Counted from the stretch's first letter, positions 8,960-18,005 are shown. The stretch is 64,000 nucleotides of DNA from an uncultured Acidimicrobiales bacterium (GCA_958295925.1 CATQHL010000001.1:1561753-1625752); one strand, 5' to 3'. Notes: a model not told the origin generated them from the sequence alone. Translations and numbers: made by a program.

Positions 8960-10768
8960 GTGGTTTCCGTGTTACGGCTGGTGGTGTTCGTGGTTGTGTT
9001 TGTTGTGTTGGCGGCGTCTTGCGGCGGGGCGTCTGCGCCGCCTTCGGCGGAGGCGCCTGGGGCGACGGTTGCGGTGCCCGCTTCAGCGCCGCCTGGCAGC
9101 GCCGCCGCGCCTGCTTCGCCTCAGCAGCGGCTCCCCGGGTCGCGGCCTGCCCAGCCGCCGCCCGTTTCCCCGCCGGCTTCCCGGCCGTCGGTTGAGCCGT
9201 CGTCGGCGCTTCCTGCCCAGCCGTCGTCTCTGTCTTCAGTGCCTGCTGAGGGTGGTGGTGAGGGCGCTGTGGGGGCCGCCCCCGGGGCGTCGGGGGCTTC
9301 CTCGGCGCGGCCCCCGGATCCCGGCGACGGCGGTGCTTCCCCCGACCCCGGCGCTGATGGCGCCTCCCTAGATTCTGGTGTTTCCCCGGATTCTGGGGGT
9401 GGGGGTGTTTCCCCGGATTCGGGTGCTGGTGGTGTTGTTGGGGAGGGGGTTGAGGGTTGGGGTTCTGTTTGTTGCTCTTCCTCCTCTACGGTGGAGTTGG
9501 CTGAAACATTCGATCGTGTTGCCTCGTTTTTCGAGTTGCTGGGTGAGCCTAGGTATGATGCTTCCACCGCTACGGGGGCGTATTGCTGGGCGCGTCGCGA
9601 GATAGTGCTTGCCGCGTGGTATGAGCTGCAGGGGGAGGTTTTGGAGGCTGATTTCGGCTTGTACAGGGGGGAGTTGACGGCCCGAGCGCGTGGCGGGGAT
9701 GTTAAGGCGGCGGACGCGCTTTCGGGCGCGGCGGGGGTGAGGACGCCCGATGCTGGTTATTCGTTGGGTTGGGCTGTTGATGCTGTTGATGTCCCTGGGG
9801 TGAGGCGGCGGGCGTTGACCGCGGATGACCCCGGGATCAGGTCGAGCGCGGAGAGGTTGTTCGCCTGGGTGGATGAGTTTAGGAGTCACTCTGATCCGGC
9901 TTCTTTCTTGGTTGACGACCCGCGGCCTTCCGGCATTGAGTGCGTGTACCCTCCCCCGGAGGGGAAGGGGGTTCAGGCGGGGGAGGGGTCGGTTCCCCTT
10001 GAGGAGGTGAGGGCGATGACTCTCGAGGAGGTGGAGGGCCTCACCCCTGAGCAGTTGCGGGAGATAGACATAAAGGCGGCGCTCGACGACGGGTTCCTGG
10101 TTATGCCGCCAGACATAGAATCCGCTTGGTCGGAAAAATCAGTGGTGAAGTTGGCCGAATGGGTTAGAGATCTGTGCTGCTACAGATCGACTGTGAGTGA
10201 ACTAGTAGAAGGCATCGCTCAGCTTTTTCATGAAGACATTCAGTTCTATGCTGGCAATGGGAATGATCCTTCCACCCCGGTGGGCGCTTTTTGCTGGGCG
10301 TTCCATGAGGTGGAACGCAGCAAAATTGCGTACCGTTCTGAATACTTCTACAGGACTGTTTTTGAGTTGGAGCGGGATGAGCTCATCGCCCGCGCCGAGT
10401 TGGGCTACGCCGGAGCCGAGGAGGCCCTTCCGGGTATCCCCTCGGGGCCTCCCTTTGTGGAGTATCCGTTTGTTGACGCTCTCGCCGCCGTGGACGACCC
10501 TGGTGTGAGGGGGATGGCGTTCTCCGCTGATGATCCTGTGCTGCGGGGTTTGGTTGGGGATTTCTACGCTCTTGTGGATGAGCACAGGCGGCGCCCTGAT
10601 CCGAGCCCGCACGCCTTCTGGGGTGACTGGCTGCCGCACTATGCGCCGGAGATAATGGTGGACAGGTACGCGCAGTACCTGACCGAGGATCACCCCCGGA
10701 GGACAGAGGCCGAAATCCAGGCCCGTGAAGACATTTTCAGGCAGTGCTACGACCCTCTAGACTCCTAG
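8960..10768 (+). CDS. Two-domain surface lipoprotein, family copy 4
   Basis: This 602-residue copy has the GTG-started signal peptide and LAAS-C lipobox, with a shorter stalk lacking the SQVPSPR piece. Domain 1 is of the copy 2 type (ETFDRVASFFELLGEP, ATGAYCW, YELQGEVLEAD), and the short PPPEGK linker is also as in copy 2. Domain 2 is of the copy 3 type (LFHEDIQFYAGN, ERSKIAYR). The tail is FRQCYDPLDS. It therefore looks like a recombinant of copies 2 and 3. It is flanked by two near-identical intergenic repeats, which would allow loss or gain by unequal crossing-over. Function unknown. Confidence 0.85.
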   Translation: MVSVLRLVVFVVVFVVLAASCGGASAPPSAEAPGATVAVPASAPPGSAAAPASPQQRLPGSRPAQPPPVSPPASRPSVEPSSALPAQPSSLSSVPAEGGGEGAVGAAPGASGASSARPPDPGDGGASPDPGADGASLDSGVSPDSGGGGVSPDSGAGGVVGEGVEGWGSVCCSSSSTVELAETFDRVASFFELLGEPRYDASTATGAYCWARREIVLAAWYELQGEVLEADFGLYRGELTARARGGDVKAADALSGAAGVRTPDAGYSLGWAVDAVDVPGVRRRALTADDPGIRSSAERLFAWVDEFRSHSDPASFLVDDPRPSGIECVYPPPEGKGVQAGEGSVPLEEVRAMTLEEVEGLTPEQLREIDIKAALDDGFLVMPPDIESAWSEKSVVKLAEWVRDLCCYRSTVSELVEGIAQLFHEDIQFYAGNGNDPSTPVGAFCWAFHEVERSKIAYRSEYFYRTVFELERDELIARAELGYAGAEEALPGIPSGPPFVEYPFVDALAAVDDPGVRGMAFSADDPVLRGLVGDFYALVDEHRRRPDPSPHAFWGDWLPHYAPEIMVDRYAQYLTEDHPRRTEAEIQAREDIFRQCYDPLDS

Positions 10769-10983
10769 CGCGGCGTTAGATCTCCCCGGCGTGCTGTTGG
10801 TTGTGTTCATACTGGGATCGGGGAGGTCCGTGTTCGGTGTCCCTAAGCGGGTGCTGATCTGTTGCAGGGCTGTGGGTGGGTTGGTGTTGTTGAGGCTGGC
10901 GGTCGTGGTCTCTAGCCGCTTCCTTCGCCCGCCGTTGGACTGCTCGCCCGGTTGGTGTTGTTGAGGCTGGTGTAAGGGTTTCC
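10769..10983 (+). repeat. Array intergenic repeat, copy c
   Basis: Third copy of the array spacer, nearly identical to 6640-6857 and 8754-8959, with the same hairpin-forming pair near the start and the 21-bp direct repeat near the end. Confidence 0.85.
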
Positions 10984-12762
10984 GTGTTTCGGCTGGTGTT
11001 GTTTGTTGTGTTGGCGGCGTCTTGCGGCGGGGCGTCTGTGGCGCCTTCGGCGGAGGCGCCTGGGACGACGGTCCCGGCGCCCGCTTCCGCGTCGCCTGGC
11101 AGCGCCGTCGCGCCTGCTTCGCCTCAGCCTGTCCAGCCGCCGGTTGAGCCGCCGTCGGCGCTTCCTGCCTCTTCGTCGTCTCTGTCTTCCGTGCCTGCTG
11201 AGGGTGGTGGTGAGGGCGCTGAGGGGGTCGCCTCTGGGGCGTCGGGGCCTTCCTCGGCGCAGCCCCCGGATCCCGGCGCTGGTGGCGCCTCACCCGATCC
11301 TGGTGTTTCCCTGGATCTTGGGGGCGGTGGCGCCTCCCTTGATCCTGGTATTTCCCCTGATTCCGGAGGCGGTGGCGCTTCCCCGGTTTCCGGGGCGGGC
11401 GGTGTTCTTGGGGAGGGGGTTGAGGGTTGGGGTTCTGTTTGTTGCTCTTCTTTGTCTACGGTGGAGTTGGTTGAGTCTTTAGGTTGGGTTGTCTCGTATT
11501 TCGAGGTTCTGGGTGAGCCTAGGTATGACGCTTCCACCCCTAGGGGGGCGTATTGCTGGGCGCGTCGCGAGATAGTGCTTGCCTCGTGGTTCGAGCGGGA
11601 GGGGGATGTTTGGGAGGCTAATATTGGCTTGTACAGGGGGGAGTTGATCGCCCGAGCGCGTGGCGGGGATGTTAAGGCGGCGGACGCGCTTTCGGGCGCG
11701 GCGGAGGTGAGGAGGCCCGATGCTGGTTATTCGTTGAGTTGGGCTGTTGATGCTGTTGATGTCCCTGGGGTGAGGCGGCGGGCGTTGAGCGCGGATGACC
11801 CCGGGATCAGGTCGAGCGCGGAGAGGTTGTTCGCCTGGGTGGATGAGTTTAAGAGTCACTCTGATCCGGCTTCTTTCTTGGTTGACGAACCGCGGCCTTC
11901 CGGTGTTGAGTGCGTGTATCCCCCCTTTCCCTCGGAGCGAGAGAGCATGGATGTGGATGTGGGGGTTCAGGCTGGGGAGGGGTCGGTTCCCCTTATGGAG
12001 GTGAGGGGGATGACTCTCGAGGAGGTGGAGGGCCTCACCCCCGAGCAGTTGCGGGAGATAGACATAGAGGTGGCGCTCGACGACGAGTTCCTGGTTATGC
12101 CGCCAGACATAGAATCCGCTTGGGCGGAAAAATCAATGGTGAGGAGTGCCGAGTGGGTTAGAGATCGGTGCTGCTACAGATTGACTGTGAGTGAACTAGT
12201 AGAAGGCACCGCTCGGCTTTTTGAATACTATCAATCCATTGCTGGCAATGAGAATGATCCTTCCACTCCGGTGGGCGCTTTTTGCTGGGCGTTCCATGAG
12301 GTGGGGCGCAGCAGGTGGGCTTACCTTTTCGAATACTACTACAGGACTGTTTTTGAGTTGTATCGGGATGAACTCATCGCCCGCGCCGAGTTGGGCTACG
12401 CCGGAGCCGAAGTGGCCCTTCCGGGTATCCCTGAAGGGCCTCCCATTGTGGAGTATCCGTTTGTTGACGCTCTCGCCGCCGTGGACGACCCTGGTTTGAG
12501 GCGGATGGCGCTCTCCGCCGATGATCCTGTGTTGCGGGGTTTGGTGGGGGATTTCTACGCTCTTGTGGATGAGCACAGGCGGCGCCCTGATCCGAGCCCG
12601 CACGCCTTTGAGGGTGACTGGCTGCCGCACTATTCGCCGGAGACGATGGCGGACAGGTACGCGCAGTACCTGACCGAGGATCACCCCCGGAGGACGGAAG
12701 CCGAAATCGAGGCCCTGAACGATCTCATCATGGAGTGCTGGCCAAACAACTTATACAACTGA
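10984..12762 (+). CDS. Two-domain surface lipoprotein, family copy 5
   Basis: This is the shortest copy (592 residues). Its signal peptide is trimmed (FRLVLFVVLAAS-C) and its stalk lacks the QRLSGSQVP region. Domain 1 matches copies 1 and 3, domain 2 is its own variant (LFEYYQSIAGNEND, SRWAYLFEYYYR), and the C-terminus MECWPNNLYN matches copy 1 only. The bases after the stop (CTGACGAAAGAATGCTTAGG) also match those after copy 1. The two outer copies therefore share a 3' boundary, and copies 2-4 form the amplified interior. The start at GTG 10984 is weakly supported because no ribosome site is seen. Confidence 0.83.
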   Translation: MFRLVLFVVLAASCGGASVAPSAEAPGTTVPAPASASPGSAVAPASPQPVQPPVEPPSALPASSSSLSSVPAEGGGEGAEGVASGASGPSSAQPPDPGAGGASPDPGVSLDLGGGGASLDPGISPDSGGGGASPVSGAGGVLGEGVEGWGSVCCSSLSTVELVESLGWVVSYFEVLGEPRYDASTPRGAYCWARREIVLASWFEREGDVWEANIGLYRGELIARARGGDVKAADALSGAAEVRRPDAGYSLSWAVDAVDVPGVRRRALSADDPGIRSSAERLFAWVDEFKSHSDPASFLVDEPRPSGVECVYPPFPSERESMDVDVGVQAGEGSVPLMEVRGMTLEEVEGLTPEQLREIDIEVALDDEFLVMPPDIESAWAEKSMVRSAEWVRDRCCYRLTVSELVEGTARLFEYYQSIAGNENDPSTPVGAFCWAFHEVGRSRWAYLFEYYYRTVFELYRDELIARAELGYAGAEVALPGIPEGPPIVEYPFVDALAAVDDPGLRRMALSADDPVLRGLVGDFYALVDEHRRRPDPSPHAFEGDWLPHYSPETMADRYAQYLTEDHPRRTEAEIEALNDLIMECWPNNLYN

Positions 12763-12783
12763 CGAAAGAATGCTTAGGCACAT

Positions 12784-13161
12784 ATGTGCTTTGTTCGGCG
12801 AGATTCCTGAGGGTTAGGTAATCTTGTCAAGCTGAAGAATCTGTTTCTTTATGACAGTTATCTGAGCGGCGAAATTCCTGCTTCGCCCGCTCAATTGATT
12901 GCTCTTAGCGAGCTGCATCTTCAAGCGAACAGGCTGATTGGCGAAATTCCTTCCAAATTGGGCAGGCTCGGCGAAGGCCCCGATCCCATCACGGATTTGA
13001 GGTTCTCTCACCAGTTCGACGAAACAAGTATCTACATGCCATACGACAATCCAGATTTGGATGGATGCGTGCCGGCTTCCTTGAATCGTGCCGGCTTCCT
13101 TGAATTAGGAGTCCATTATCGTCTACAACTGCTACCTGGAGTGGTGCCAGGCATCCTGACC
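12784..13161 (+). pseudogene. Decayed leucine-rich-repeat gene (3' remnant)
   Basis: Translated, this region aligns with the last two LRRs and C-terminal cap of the gene at 2967 (KLKNLFLYD, LSELHLQAN, DPITDLRFSHQFDE, YDNPDLDGCVPASL). Everything before these repeats is missing, the first repeat contains a stop near 12814, and near 13085 a short duplication shifts the frame. The expected ending LEWCQ is readable only in another frame. It holds the same place behind copy 5 that the intact LRR gene holds behind copy 1, so it is the decayed half of a duplicated lipoprotein-LRR pair. Confidence 0.8.
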
Positions 13162-13505
13162 TAAACCGCGCAACGCGAGACGCTCTACGCAAGACGCTTT
13201 TGCTGTTTGCCAAATTGTGCTAACGACCTAGCCACCCCTATTGTCCGCACTCTTTTCCTAGTCTTAAGCAGACTCAGCGAACCAGCGACCCACTGCTAGC
13301 CCAACCCTTGGCTGCAATATTCCAGCACTCAGCCACCAGTATCCCCATGCTTGGCCGACTTTAGTCCAGCACTCAGCCACTAGTGTCCCCATGCTTGGCC
13401 GACTTAACCCCAAGCCTTAGCCGCGATTAGCCCAACCTTTAGCCGACTTTAGCCCAACCCTTAAGCCAGTTTCCGAGTACCGCCCAGCCAGCACCGGTGC
13501 AACAG
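13162..13505 (+). other. Intergenic stretch after LRR remnant
   Basis: No gene is seen. The first 190 bases are similar to 4485-4680. The rest is built from short degenerate elements of the type AGCCGACTTTAGCCCAACC, and includes the 44-bp tandem repeat listed separately. It separates the surface-protein array from the metabolic genes. Confidence 0.6.
13322..13409 (+). repeat. 44-bp tandem repeat, two copies
   Basis: Two adjacent 44-bp units start at 13322 and 13366 with CCAGCACTCAGCCAC and differ at a few bases. Further degenerate pieces (CCAACCTTTAGCC) continue to about 13475. The sequence is non-coding. Confidence 0.85.
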
Positions 13506-14480
13506 TCAGCCGGCTTCAGGTTCGATTACCACCTTTATTGCCCCGCCGGAGCGGTCTTTCGCTGCGGCGAAAGCCTCTTCACCTGCGTCCAGCGGAAACC
13601 TGTGACTGACCATCGCCGCAGGCAGTTCGGGAATCTCGGCCAGCAACTTCGCCGCAGCGTCGATGTCGCGCCCCTGAGTCCCGCGCCCATACATAGTGGA
13701 GGAAACCAACCGGAGTTCCTTGAGGGTGAATTCAATGCCTGGAAGCGTCAGGCCCTTGCCGAAGAACGAGGCCAGCAGCAGGACGGCGCCGTTCCTTTGA
13801 ACCCTGCGGACGGCTTCGGACGCCGCGCTGTCGGTGCCAGCCGCCAGCACGCTTACGTCGAAGCGGCCGGCCCTCGATTCCGACTCCAGCACGGTTGCGC
13901 CCAGCCGCTCAGCAGCCGCCTTCTGCGCATCGTGGCGGGCCATCACGCTCACCTGCGCCCCCCAATGGCCTGCGACGGCCGCCGCCGCCAGCCCCAATGC
14001 GCCGCCGCCCACTATCAGCAGCCGGTTGCCCGTCCGCATTTCGATCCGCCGGAAGGCGTGCACGCACACGGCCAGCGGCTCGATGAGGCAGGCGTCATCT
14101 GGTGACACGCCCGCAGGCAGCCGAACCAGGCTGGACGGGTTGACGGCTACCGTCTCGGCCATCCCACCGTCAAGCCCGAACCCCAGAATTCGGCGCGTCG
14201 CCCGTCCGCAGACGTTGTAACGACCGGCGGCGCACCACTCGCAGAGCTCTCCGCACACCCCCACCGGCTCGACGGCTACCGCTGCGCCGTCGGTGGTCAT
14301 GCCGGCGATTTCGTGTCCGACGGTCACTTCGGGGTCGAGCAATCCCGCAGCAGCCATGCCCAGGTCTGAGGAGCAGATGGCAGCCGACCTCACCCTCACG
14401 AGCGTCTTGCCGCCATCGCCGACGGGAGGAGGGACGTCGACGAGTTGGAATCGACGATCGATGAAACGCAGCGCTTTCAC
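13506..14480 (-). CDS. Zinc-type medium-chain alcohol dehydrogenase
   Basis: This 324-residue protein belongs to the MDR family, which oxidises alcohols or polyols with NAD(P). An N-terminal catalytic-zinc pattern is visible: CSSD near 37 and GHE near 57. The four-Cys structural-zinc loop CGELCEWCAAGRYNVC follows, with a conserved EP before it. The Rossmann glycine motif is VGGGALGL in the middle. The frame stays open upstream to 14852, but that part only mirrors the opposite gene. GTG 14480, giving VKALRF, is chosen because the family's first strand begins there. It diverges from the hydratase gene at 14559 over a 78-bp gap that holds a 21-bp tandem repeat (GTGCCAGCC-GTCCGCGCCCAC type), extended in frame upstream. 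Substrate unknown. Confidence 0.85.
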   Translation of the reverse strand: MKALRFIDRRFQLVDVPPPVGDGGKTLVRVRSAAICSSDLGMAAAGLLDPEVTVGHEIAGMTTDGAAVAVEPVGVCGELCEWCAAGRYNVCGRATRRILGFGLDGGMAETVAVNPSSLVRLPAGVSPDDACLIEPLAVCVHAFRRIEMRTGNRLLIVGGGALGLAAAAVAGHWGAQVSVMARHDAQKAAAERLGATVLESESRAGRFDVSVLAAGTDSAASEAVRRVQRNGAVLLLASFFGKGLTLPGIEFTLKELRLVSSTMYGRGTQGRDIDAAAKLLAEIPELPAAMVSHRFPLDAGEEAFAAAKDRSGGAIKVVIEPEAG

Positions 14481-14558
14481 GCCTGTGCCTGCGTGCCAGC
14501 CGTCCGCGCCCACGTGCCAGCCATCCGCGCCCACACCTGCGCGGTAGCGTGAGGCGCA

Positions 14559-15446
14559 ATGCCGATCAACCTGGACTCCCTCGGAGTTAGCAGCCCACCC
14601 GTCAAGAGCCGCTGGTCTGCCAAAGACTGCATGCTGTACGCCCTGGGGGTGGGAGCCGGAATGGACGATCCGACTGGCTTCGAGCTCGAGTTCACAACCG
14701 AAAATTCTATGGACGCAACCCTCAAGGCTCTCCCCACGATGGTCGTAGTGCTCGGCGGCGCTCTGGGCGGAGGGCCGGACAGCCCGTTGCGGAGGCTTGG
14801 CAGCTTCAATCCGGCGATGCTGGTGCACGGCGAGCATCGCATCGTGCTTCATCGGCCTCTGCCCACCGAGGCCGAGGCGCTCAGCACGTCGACAATAACC
14901 GGTCTCTACGACAAGGGAAAGGCCGCCCTGGTGGTGGTGACCTCGTTGACGGTTGACGCCGGCGACGGCCGACCACTGTTTACCAACGAGGCTTTGCTTT
15001 TTATTCGAGGCGAGGGCGGCTGGGGAGGCGACCGCGGCCCGTCAACACCTTCATTCGTGCCGCCCGAGCGGTCGCCCGACTGCGTGACTAGCTACCAGAC
15101 CCGCCCAGACCAGGCGTTGCTCTACCGGCTCAACGGTGACCGCAACCCCCTGCACTCCGATCTGAGGTTCGCCGCCCTGGGAGGATTCGATCGCCCCATA
15201 CTGCACGGGCTGTGCACCTACGGTTTCACCGGACGGGCGCTGCTTCACGCTGTTTGCGACAGCGACCCGGATCGCTTTTTGGGCATGAACGGGCGCTTTT
15301 CCGCCCCGGTCTATCCAGGCGAGCGGCTGGATGTGCGGATATGGCTGGGTGCTGACGGCGCGGGCGAAGCAAGGGCGGCCCACTTCCAAACCTGGGTAGG
15401 CGACCGACTAGTGCTGACCAACGGAGAATTGACTTACGTCGGCTAA
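14559..15446 (+). CDS. MaoC-like (R)-specific enoyl-CoA hydratase (hydratase 2)
   Basis: The 295-residue length fits a double hot-dog hydratase of the peroxisomal MFE-2 type. The second half carries the hydratase-2 signature: R-NGDRNPLHSD, followed by GF-RPILHGLCTYG, with the catalytic Asp and His in the NPLHSD region. The N-terminal hot dog (DPTGFELEFT, about 39-48) lacks the motif, as is usual. The enzyme hydrates trans-2-enoyl-CoA to (3R)-hydroxyacyl-CoA, in fatty-acid or sterol side-chain degradation or in PHA supply. The start ATG is clear. The gene diverges from the dehydrogenase at 14480, and the two may serve one pathway. Family assignment is firm; chain-length preference cannot be read. 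Confidence 0.88.
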   Translation: MPINLDSLGVSSPPVKSRWSAKDCMLYALGVGAGMDDPTGFELEFTTENSMDATLKALPTMVVVLGGALGGGPDSPLRRLGSFNPAMLVHGEHRIVLHRPLPTEAEALSTSTITGLYDKGKAALVVVTSLTVDAGDGRPLFTNEALLFIRGEGGWGGDRGPSTPSFVPPERSPDCVTSYQTRPDQALLYRLNGDRNPLHSDLRFAALGGFDRPILHGLCTYGFTGRALLHAVCDSDPDRFLGMNGRFSAPVYPGERLDVRIWLGADGAGEARAAHFQTWVGDRLVLTNGELTYVG

Positions 15447-15452
15447 TCCCGC

Positions 15453-16025
15453 CTAAGATGCGACACGAACAACATCCTCTAAGTGATCAACCGGTATTCC
15501 GAAGTCATCGGCCACTTCCTGAAGAGACTCACCAGACCAGAATCGCTCCAGCGCATTCGCTACCGGTGCTGCTCCATCAGCAAAAATCGGTGCCCCGAAA
15601 GATCTAGTAGGGTCGACAATCACCTTGGCTTTGTTGTAGATAGGAACTACAATTATGCTGGCATATTCATCGTCTGCATAAGTGATCAGCTTTAAATATT
15701 CGTCAATAACTTCCTTGAAGACTCTCTGGCCGCTGCGAAGCACAGTCAATTCATCAGCTAGCTTTGCCTCTGGACTTCCTTCCTGTTTCTCTGCATAGTC
15801 ATACAGAATCTCGGCACCGTCTGTGTAGAGCCTACGCGAGGCTAGAGCGTGCTCAATTCCAATCTCGCGCTGCAGAACATCGAGTGCGGGACGTATTCTT
15901 TGCATTGCAACACCGGACTTGCGCATCGATGACAGCACAAGAGCTTCAACTAAAGCAATAAATGTCATTGAGGCTTCTCGGGCCTGACTTTGAACCTTTA
16001 TCAATTCTGAATATAGTTCGTTCAT
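15453..16025 (-). CDS. DUF433-type antitoxin, N-terminally short, no toxin partner
   Basis: This 190-residue protein has a C-terminal DUF433 domain (VDPTRSFGAPIF, then SLQEVADDFGIPVDHLEDVVR) and the helical middle region known from actinobacterial antitoxins (RRLYTDGAEILYDYAE, SGQRVFKEVIDEYL). Relatives normally begin with about 50-60 residues of winged helix-turn-helix; here only about 20 precede the middle region. The usual PIN-like toxin gene is absent on both sides. The ATG overlaps the stop of the FAD oxidase by 4 bases. Base composition is visibly AT-richer than both neighbours. It is probably a transferred, truncated antitoxin, perhaps a solo or anti-addiction form. Domain assignment good, activity doubtful. 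Confidence 0.75.
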   Translation of the reverse strand: MNELYSELIKVQSQAREASMTFIALVEALVLSSMRKSGVAMQRIRPALDVLQREIGIEHALASRRLYTDGAEILYDYAEKQEGSPEAKLADELTVLRSGQRVFKEVIDEYLKLITYADDEYASIIVVPIYNKAKVIVDPTRSFGAPIFADGAAPVANALERFWSGESLQEVADDFGIPVDHLEDVVRVAS

Positions 16026-17788
16026 ACGACTTTGCCCGGGTTTAGCAGGCCTGTCGGATCGAGGGCGGCCTTGACTCGGCGCATCAGCGCAAACTCCGAC
16101 GGGCGCCTCTGCGCCAATTCGCTCCGCCTCAGCTGGCCGATGCCGTGCTCGGCGCTGAACGAGCCCCCCAGGGCATCGACCGACTTGAACACCGCCTCAG
16201 TCAACTCAGCCTCGGCGTCCAGCAGCAATTGATGCTCCGCCCCGGGCGGGGGCAGCAGGTTGAAGTGGACGTTGCCGTCGCCTATGTGGCCCATTGCGTT
16301 TATCACCAGGCCGGGCAGGATGCGACGAACCTCAGGGACGACCTCTGCCAGGAAGCCCGAAATCTGCTCCGGCGTCACGGAGATGTCGTGCTTGACAGAC
16401 ACCCCCACACGCTTTTCGGCCTCCGACGGGGCTGTGCGCAGCCGCCAGAGGGACGCTGCGGACGCCGAGCTGTCGGCAATCGTGGCATCGCCGATGAGGC
16501 CTTCATCGAGGGCGGTTGCCAAGGTCTCCTCCAGGATTTCCTCAAGGTTGTTGTCGGTGCGGGAGGAGGTCAGTTCGTAAAGAACCAGAGACTCCAGGTG
16601 GGGGGCGTAGGTGTCGTGGTAGGCATCGCCTCGCTCGCTAACGCCGGCAAGCCGCAGTGGTCGTGCCGCCCCCGTCCCCGCCCCCGCCGCCCCAAACGGA
16701 TCCCTGGCCCCGCCTGGCATCTCGCACGCCAGCCTGCGGGTGGTTGGGCTCATCCACTCGCAGGCGGTCACGTGCCCGTCGGAGGCGTCCTGCAGCCTCC
16801 CGAGCACCTCCAGCGCATCTCTGGGGGCGGACACGGTGGCCACGCACGTCACCCGACTGCGGGGAGGGGGGTGAAGCGCAAGCGTCGCCTCGCATATCAC
16901 GCCCAGCGTCCCCTCGCTGCCTATGAACAACTGCTTGAGGTCGTAGCCGGCGTTGTCTTTCCGCAGCCCCCGGCCTAGCCGCAGCACCTCCCCGTTCGCC
17001 AGCACCACCTCCAGGCCCAGCGTCAGCGCTCGGGCGTGGCCGTAGCGGAGCACCGCCGTCCCGCCGGCGTTGGTGGAGAGAGCCCCCCCGATCTGGGCGC
17101 TGCCGTCCGCCCCGAACCTGAGCGGGAACAGCAAGTCGGCCCCTGCCGCCGCCTCAGCAACCTCGGCCACGGTGGTCCCCGCTCCGACGGTAATGGTGCG
17201 GCTGAGACGGTCGAGACTGCGCACTCCCCGCATCCGGCGCAGGCTGAGAACGACTGGGGGGATGCTCGGCGCCGACGAGGGGGTTGCCGAGGCCGCGGCG
17301 GGTGCGGGTGTGGGGGTTGCGATGGAGACGGCTGCGGCAGACATCGTTGCCGAGGCCGCGGCGGATGCGGGTGTGGGGGTTGCGTTGGAGACGGCTGCGG
17401 CAGACATCGTTGCCGAGGCCGCGGCGGACAAGGTTTCCGCCCCAGCCGCCGCCTTTGTCGCCAGCGGTGTCGCTCCACCGCACAGGCTGGTGTTTCCGCC
17501 CTGCGGAACTATGGCGACGCTTTGAGATGCGCACAGCTTGACGACTGAGGCCACCTCCTCGGTCGAGCCTGGCGACACCACTGCCAGGGCGTTGCCAGTG
17601 AACCGATTGCGTTCGTCGGTGAGATAAGGGGCGAGCATGCCGGCGTCGGTGATGACGTGCCTGGCCCCGACCGCTGCGGAGAGTTTTCTTAGAAAGGCGA
17701 GGGCCGCCAAGTCCGATTCCACAAATCGATTCTCGCGCAGTCGGCCTTTTTCCGCATCATCGCAGGACATGAAGGGCGGGACGATCAA
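16022..17788 (-). CDS. FAD-linked glycolate/D-lactate-type oxidase
   Basis: This 588-residue protein is of the GlcD/D-lactate dehydrogenase type. The PCMH FAD-binding domain shows PQGGNTSLCGG, then GADGSAQIGGALSTNAGG, and GSEGTLGVI. The C-terminal FAD-oxidase domain shows NAMGHIGDGNVHFN, SAEHGIGQ and a terminal LDPTGLLNPGKV. It oxidises 2-hydroxyacids to 2-oxoacids. The domain is interrupted after GGATP by an Ala/Ser/Pro insert of about 75 residues, partly two exact 63-bp repeats, at a surface loop position; the conserved strands resume at PPVVLSLRRM. TTG 17788 and ATG 17770 are both possible starts. Substrate is not certain, and relatives include 2-hydroxyglutarate dehydrogenases. Confidence 0.88.
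   Translation of the reverse strand: MIVPPFMSCDDAEKGRLRENRFVESDLAALAFLRKLSAAVGARHVITDAGMLAPYLTDERNRFTGNALAVVSPGSTEEVASVVKLCASQSVAIVPQGGNTSLCGGATPLATKAAAGAETLSAAASATMSAAAVSNATPTPASAAASATMSAAAVSIATPTPAPAAASATPSSAPSIPPVVLSLRRMRGVRSLDRLSRTITVGAGTTVAEVAEAAAGADLLFPLRFGADGSAQIGGALSTNAGGTAVLRYGHARALTLGLEVVLANGEVLRLGRGLRKDNAGYDLKQLFIGSEGTLGVICEATLALHPPPRSRVTCVATVSAPRDALEVLGRLQDASDGHVTACEWMSPTTRRLACEMPGGARDPFGAAGAGTGAARPLRLAGVSERGDAYHDTYAPHLESLVLYELTSSRTDNNLEEILEETLATALDEGLIGDATIADSSASAASLWRLRTAPSEAEKRVGVSVKHDISVTPEQISGFLAEVVPEVRRILPGLVINAMGHIGDGNVHFNLLPPPGAEHQLLLDAEAELTEAVFKSVDALGGSFSAEHGIGQLRRSELAQRRPSEFALMRRVKAALDPTGLLNPGKVV
17283..17428 (-). repeat. 63-bp in-frame tandem repeat in FAD oxidase
   Basis: Units begin at 17283, 17346 and 17409 (third partial) with GTTGCCGAGGCCGCGGCGG. 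The first two differ at only a few bases. They code a 21-residue Ala/Thr/Pro segment within the FAD-binding domain and keep the frame. Confidence 0.88.
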
Positions 17789-18005
17789 GGAAAGAGACGA
17801 CCTCTATTGGCTGTCCCGCTCCCGGTAGAGGTTCCCGCCAGCGGCAGTCTCCGCCGAACGAGGCGTCCGTTCCCTTTAACAGAAGCAGAGGGGGGAGGTC
17901 GCTAAGGCGTTTGTTTAGGAAATTGACCATATTGAGTGTATTATATGCTATTCCATGATAAAAGATATATTAGTGGGAAAGTGTGTCAAAGAAAGAATTG
18001 GACGC

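Noticed and set aside
14481..14852. Upstream extension of the MDR dehydrogenase frame
   Set aside because: This part is antisense to the hydratase gene and has no MDR features; the family start fits GTG 14480.
17036..17548. Gly/Arg-rich frames on the plus strand opposite the FAD oxidase insert
   Set aside because: Shadow of the 63-bp repeats; the oxidase frame has clear homology on both sides of the insert.
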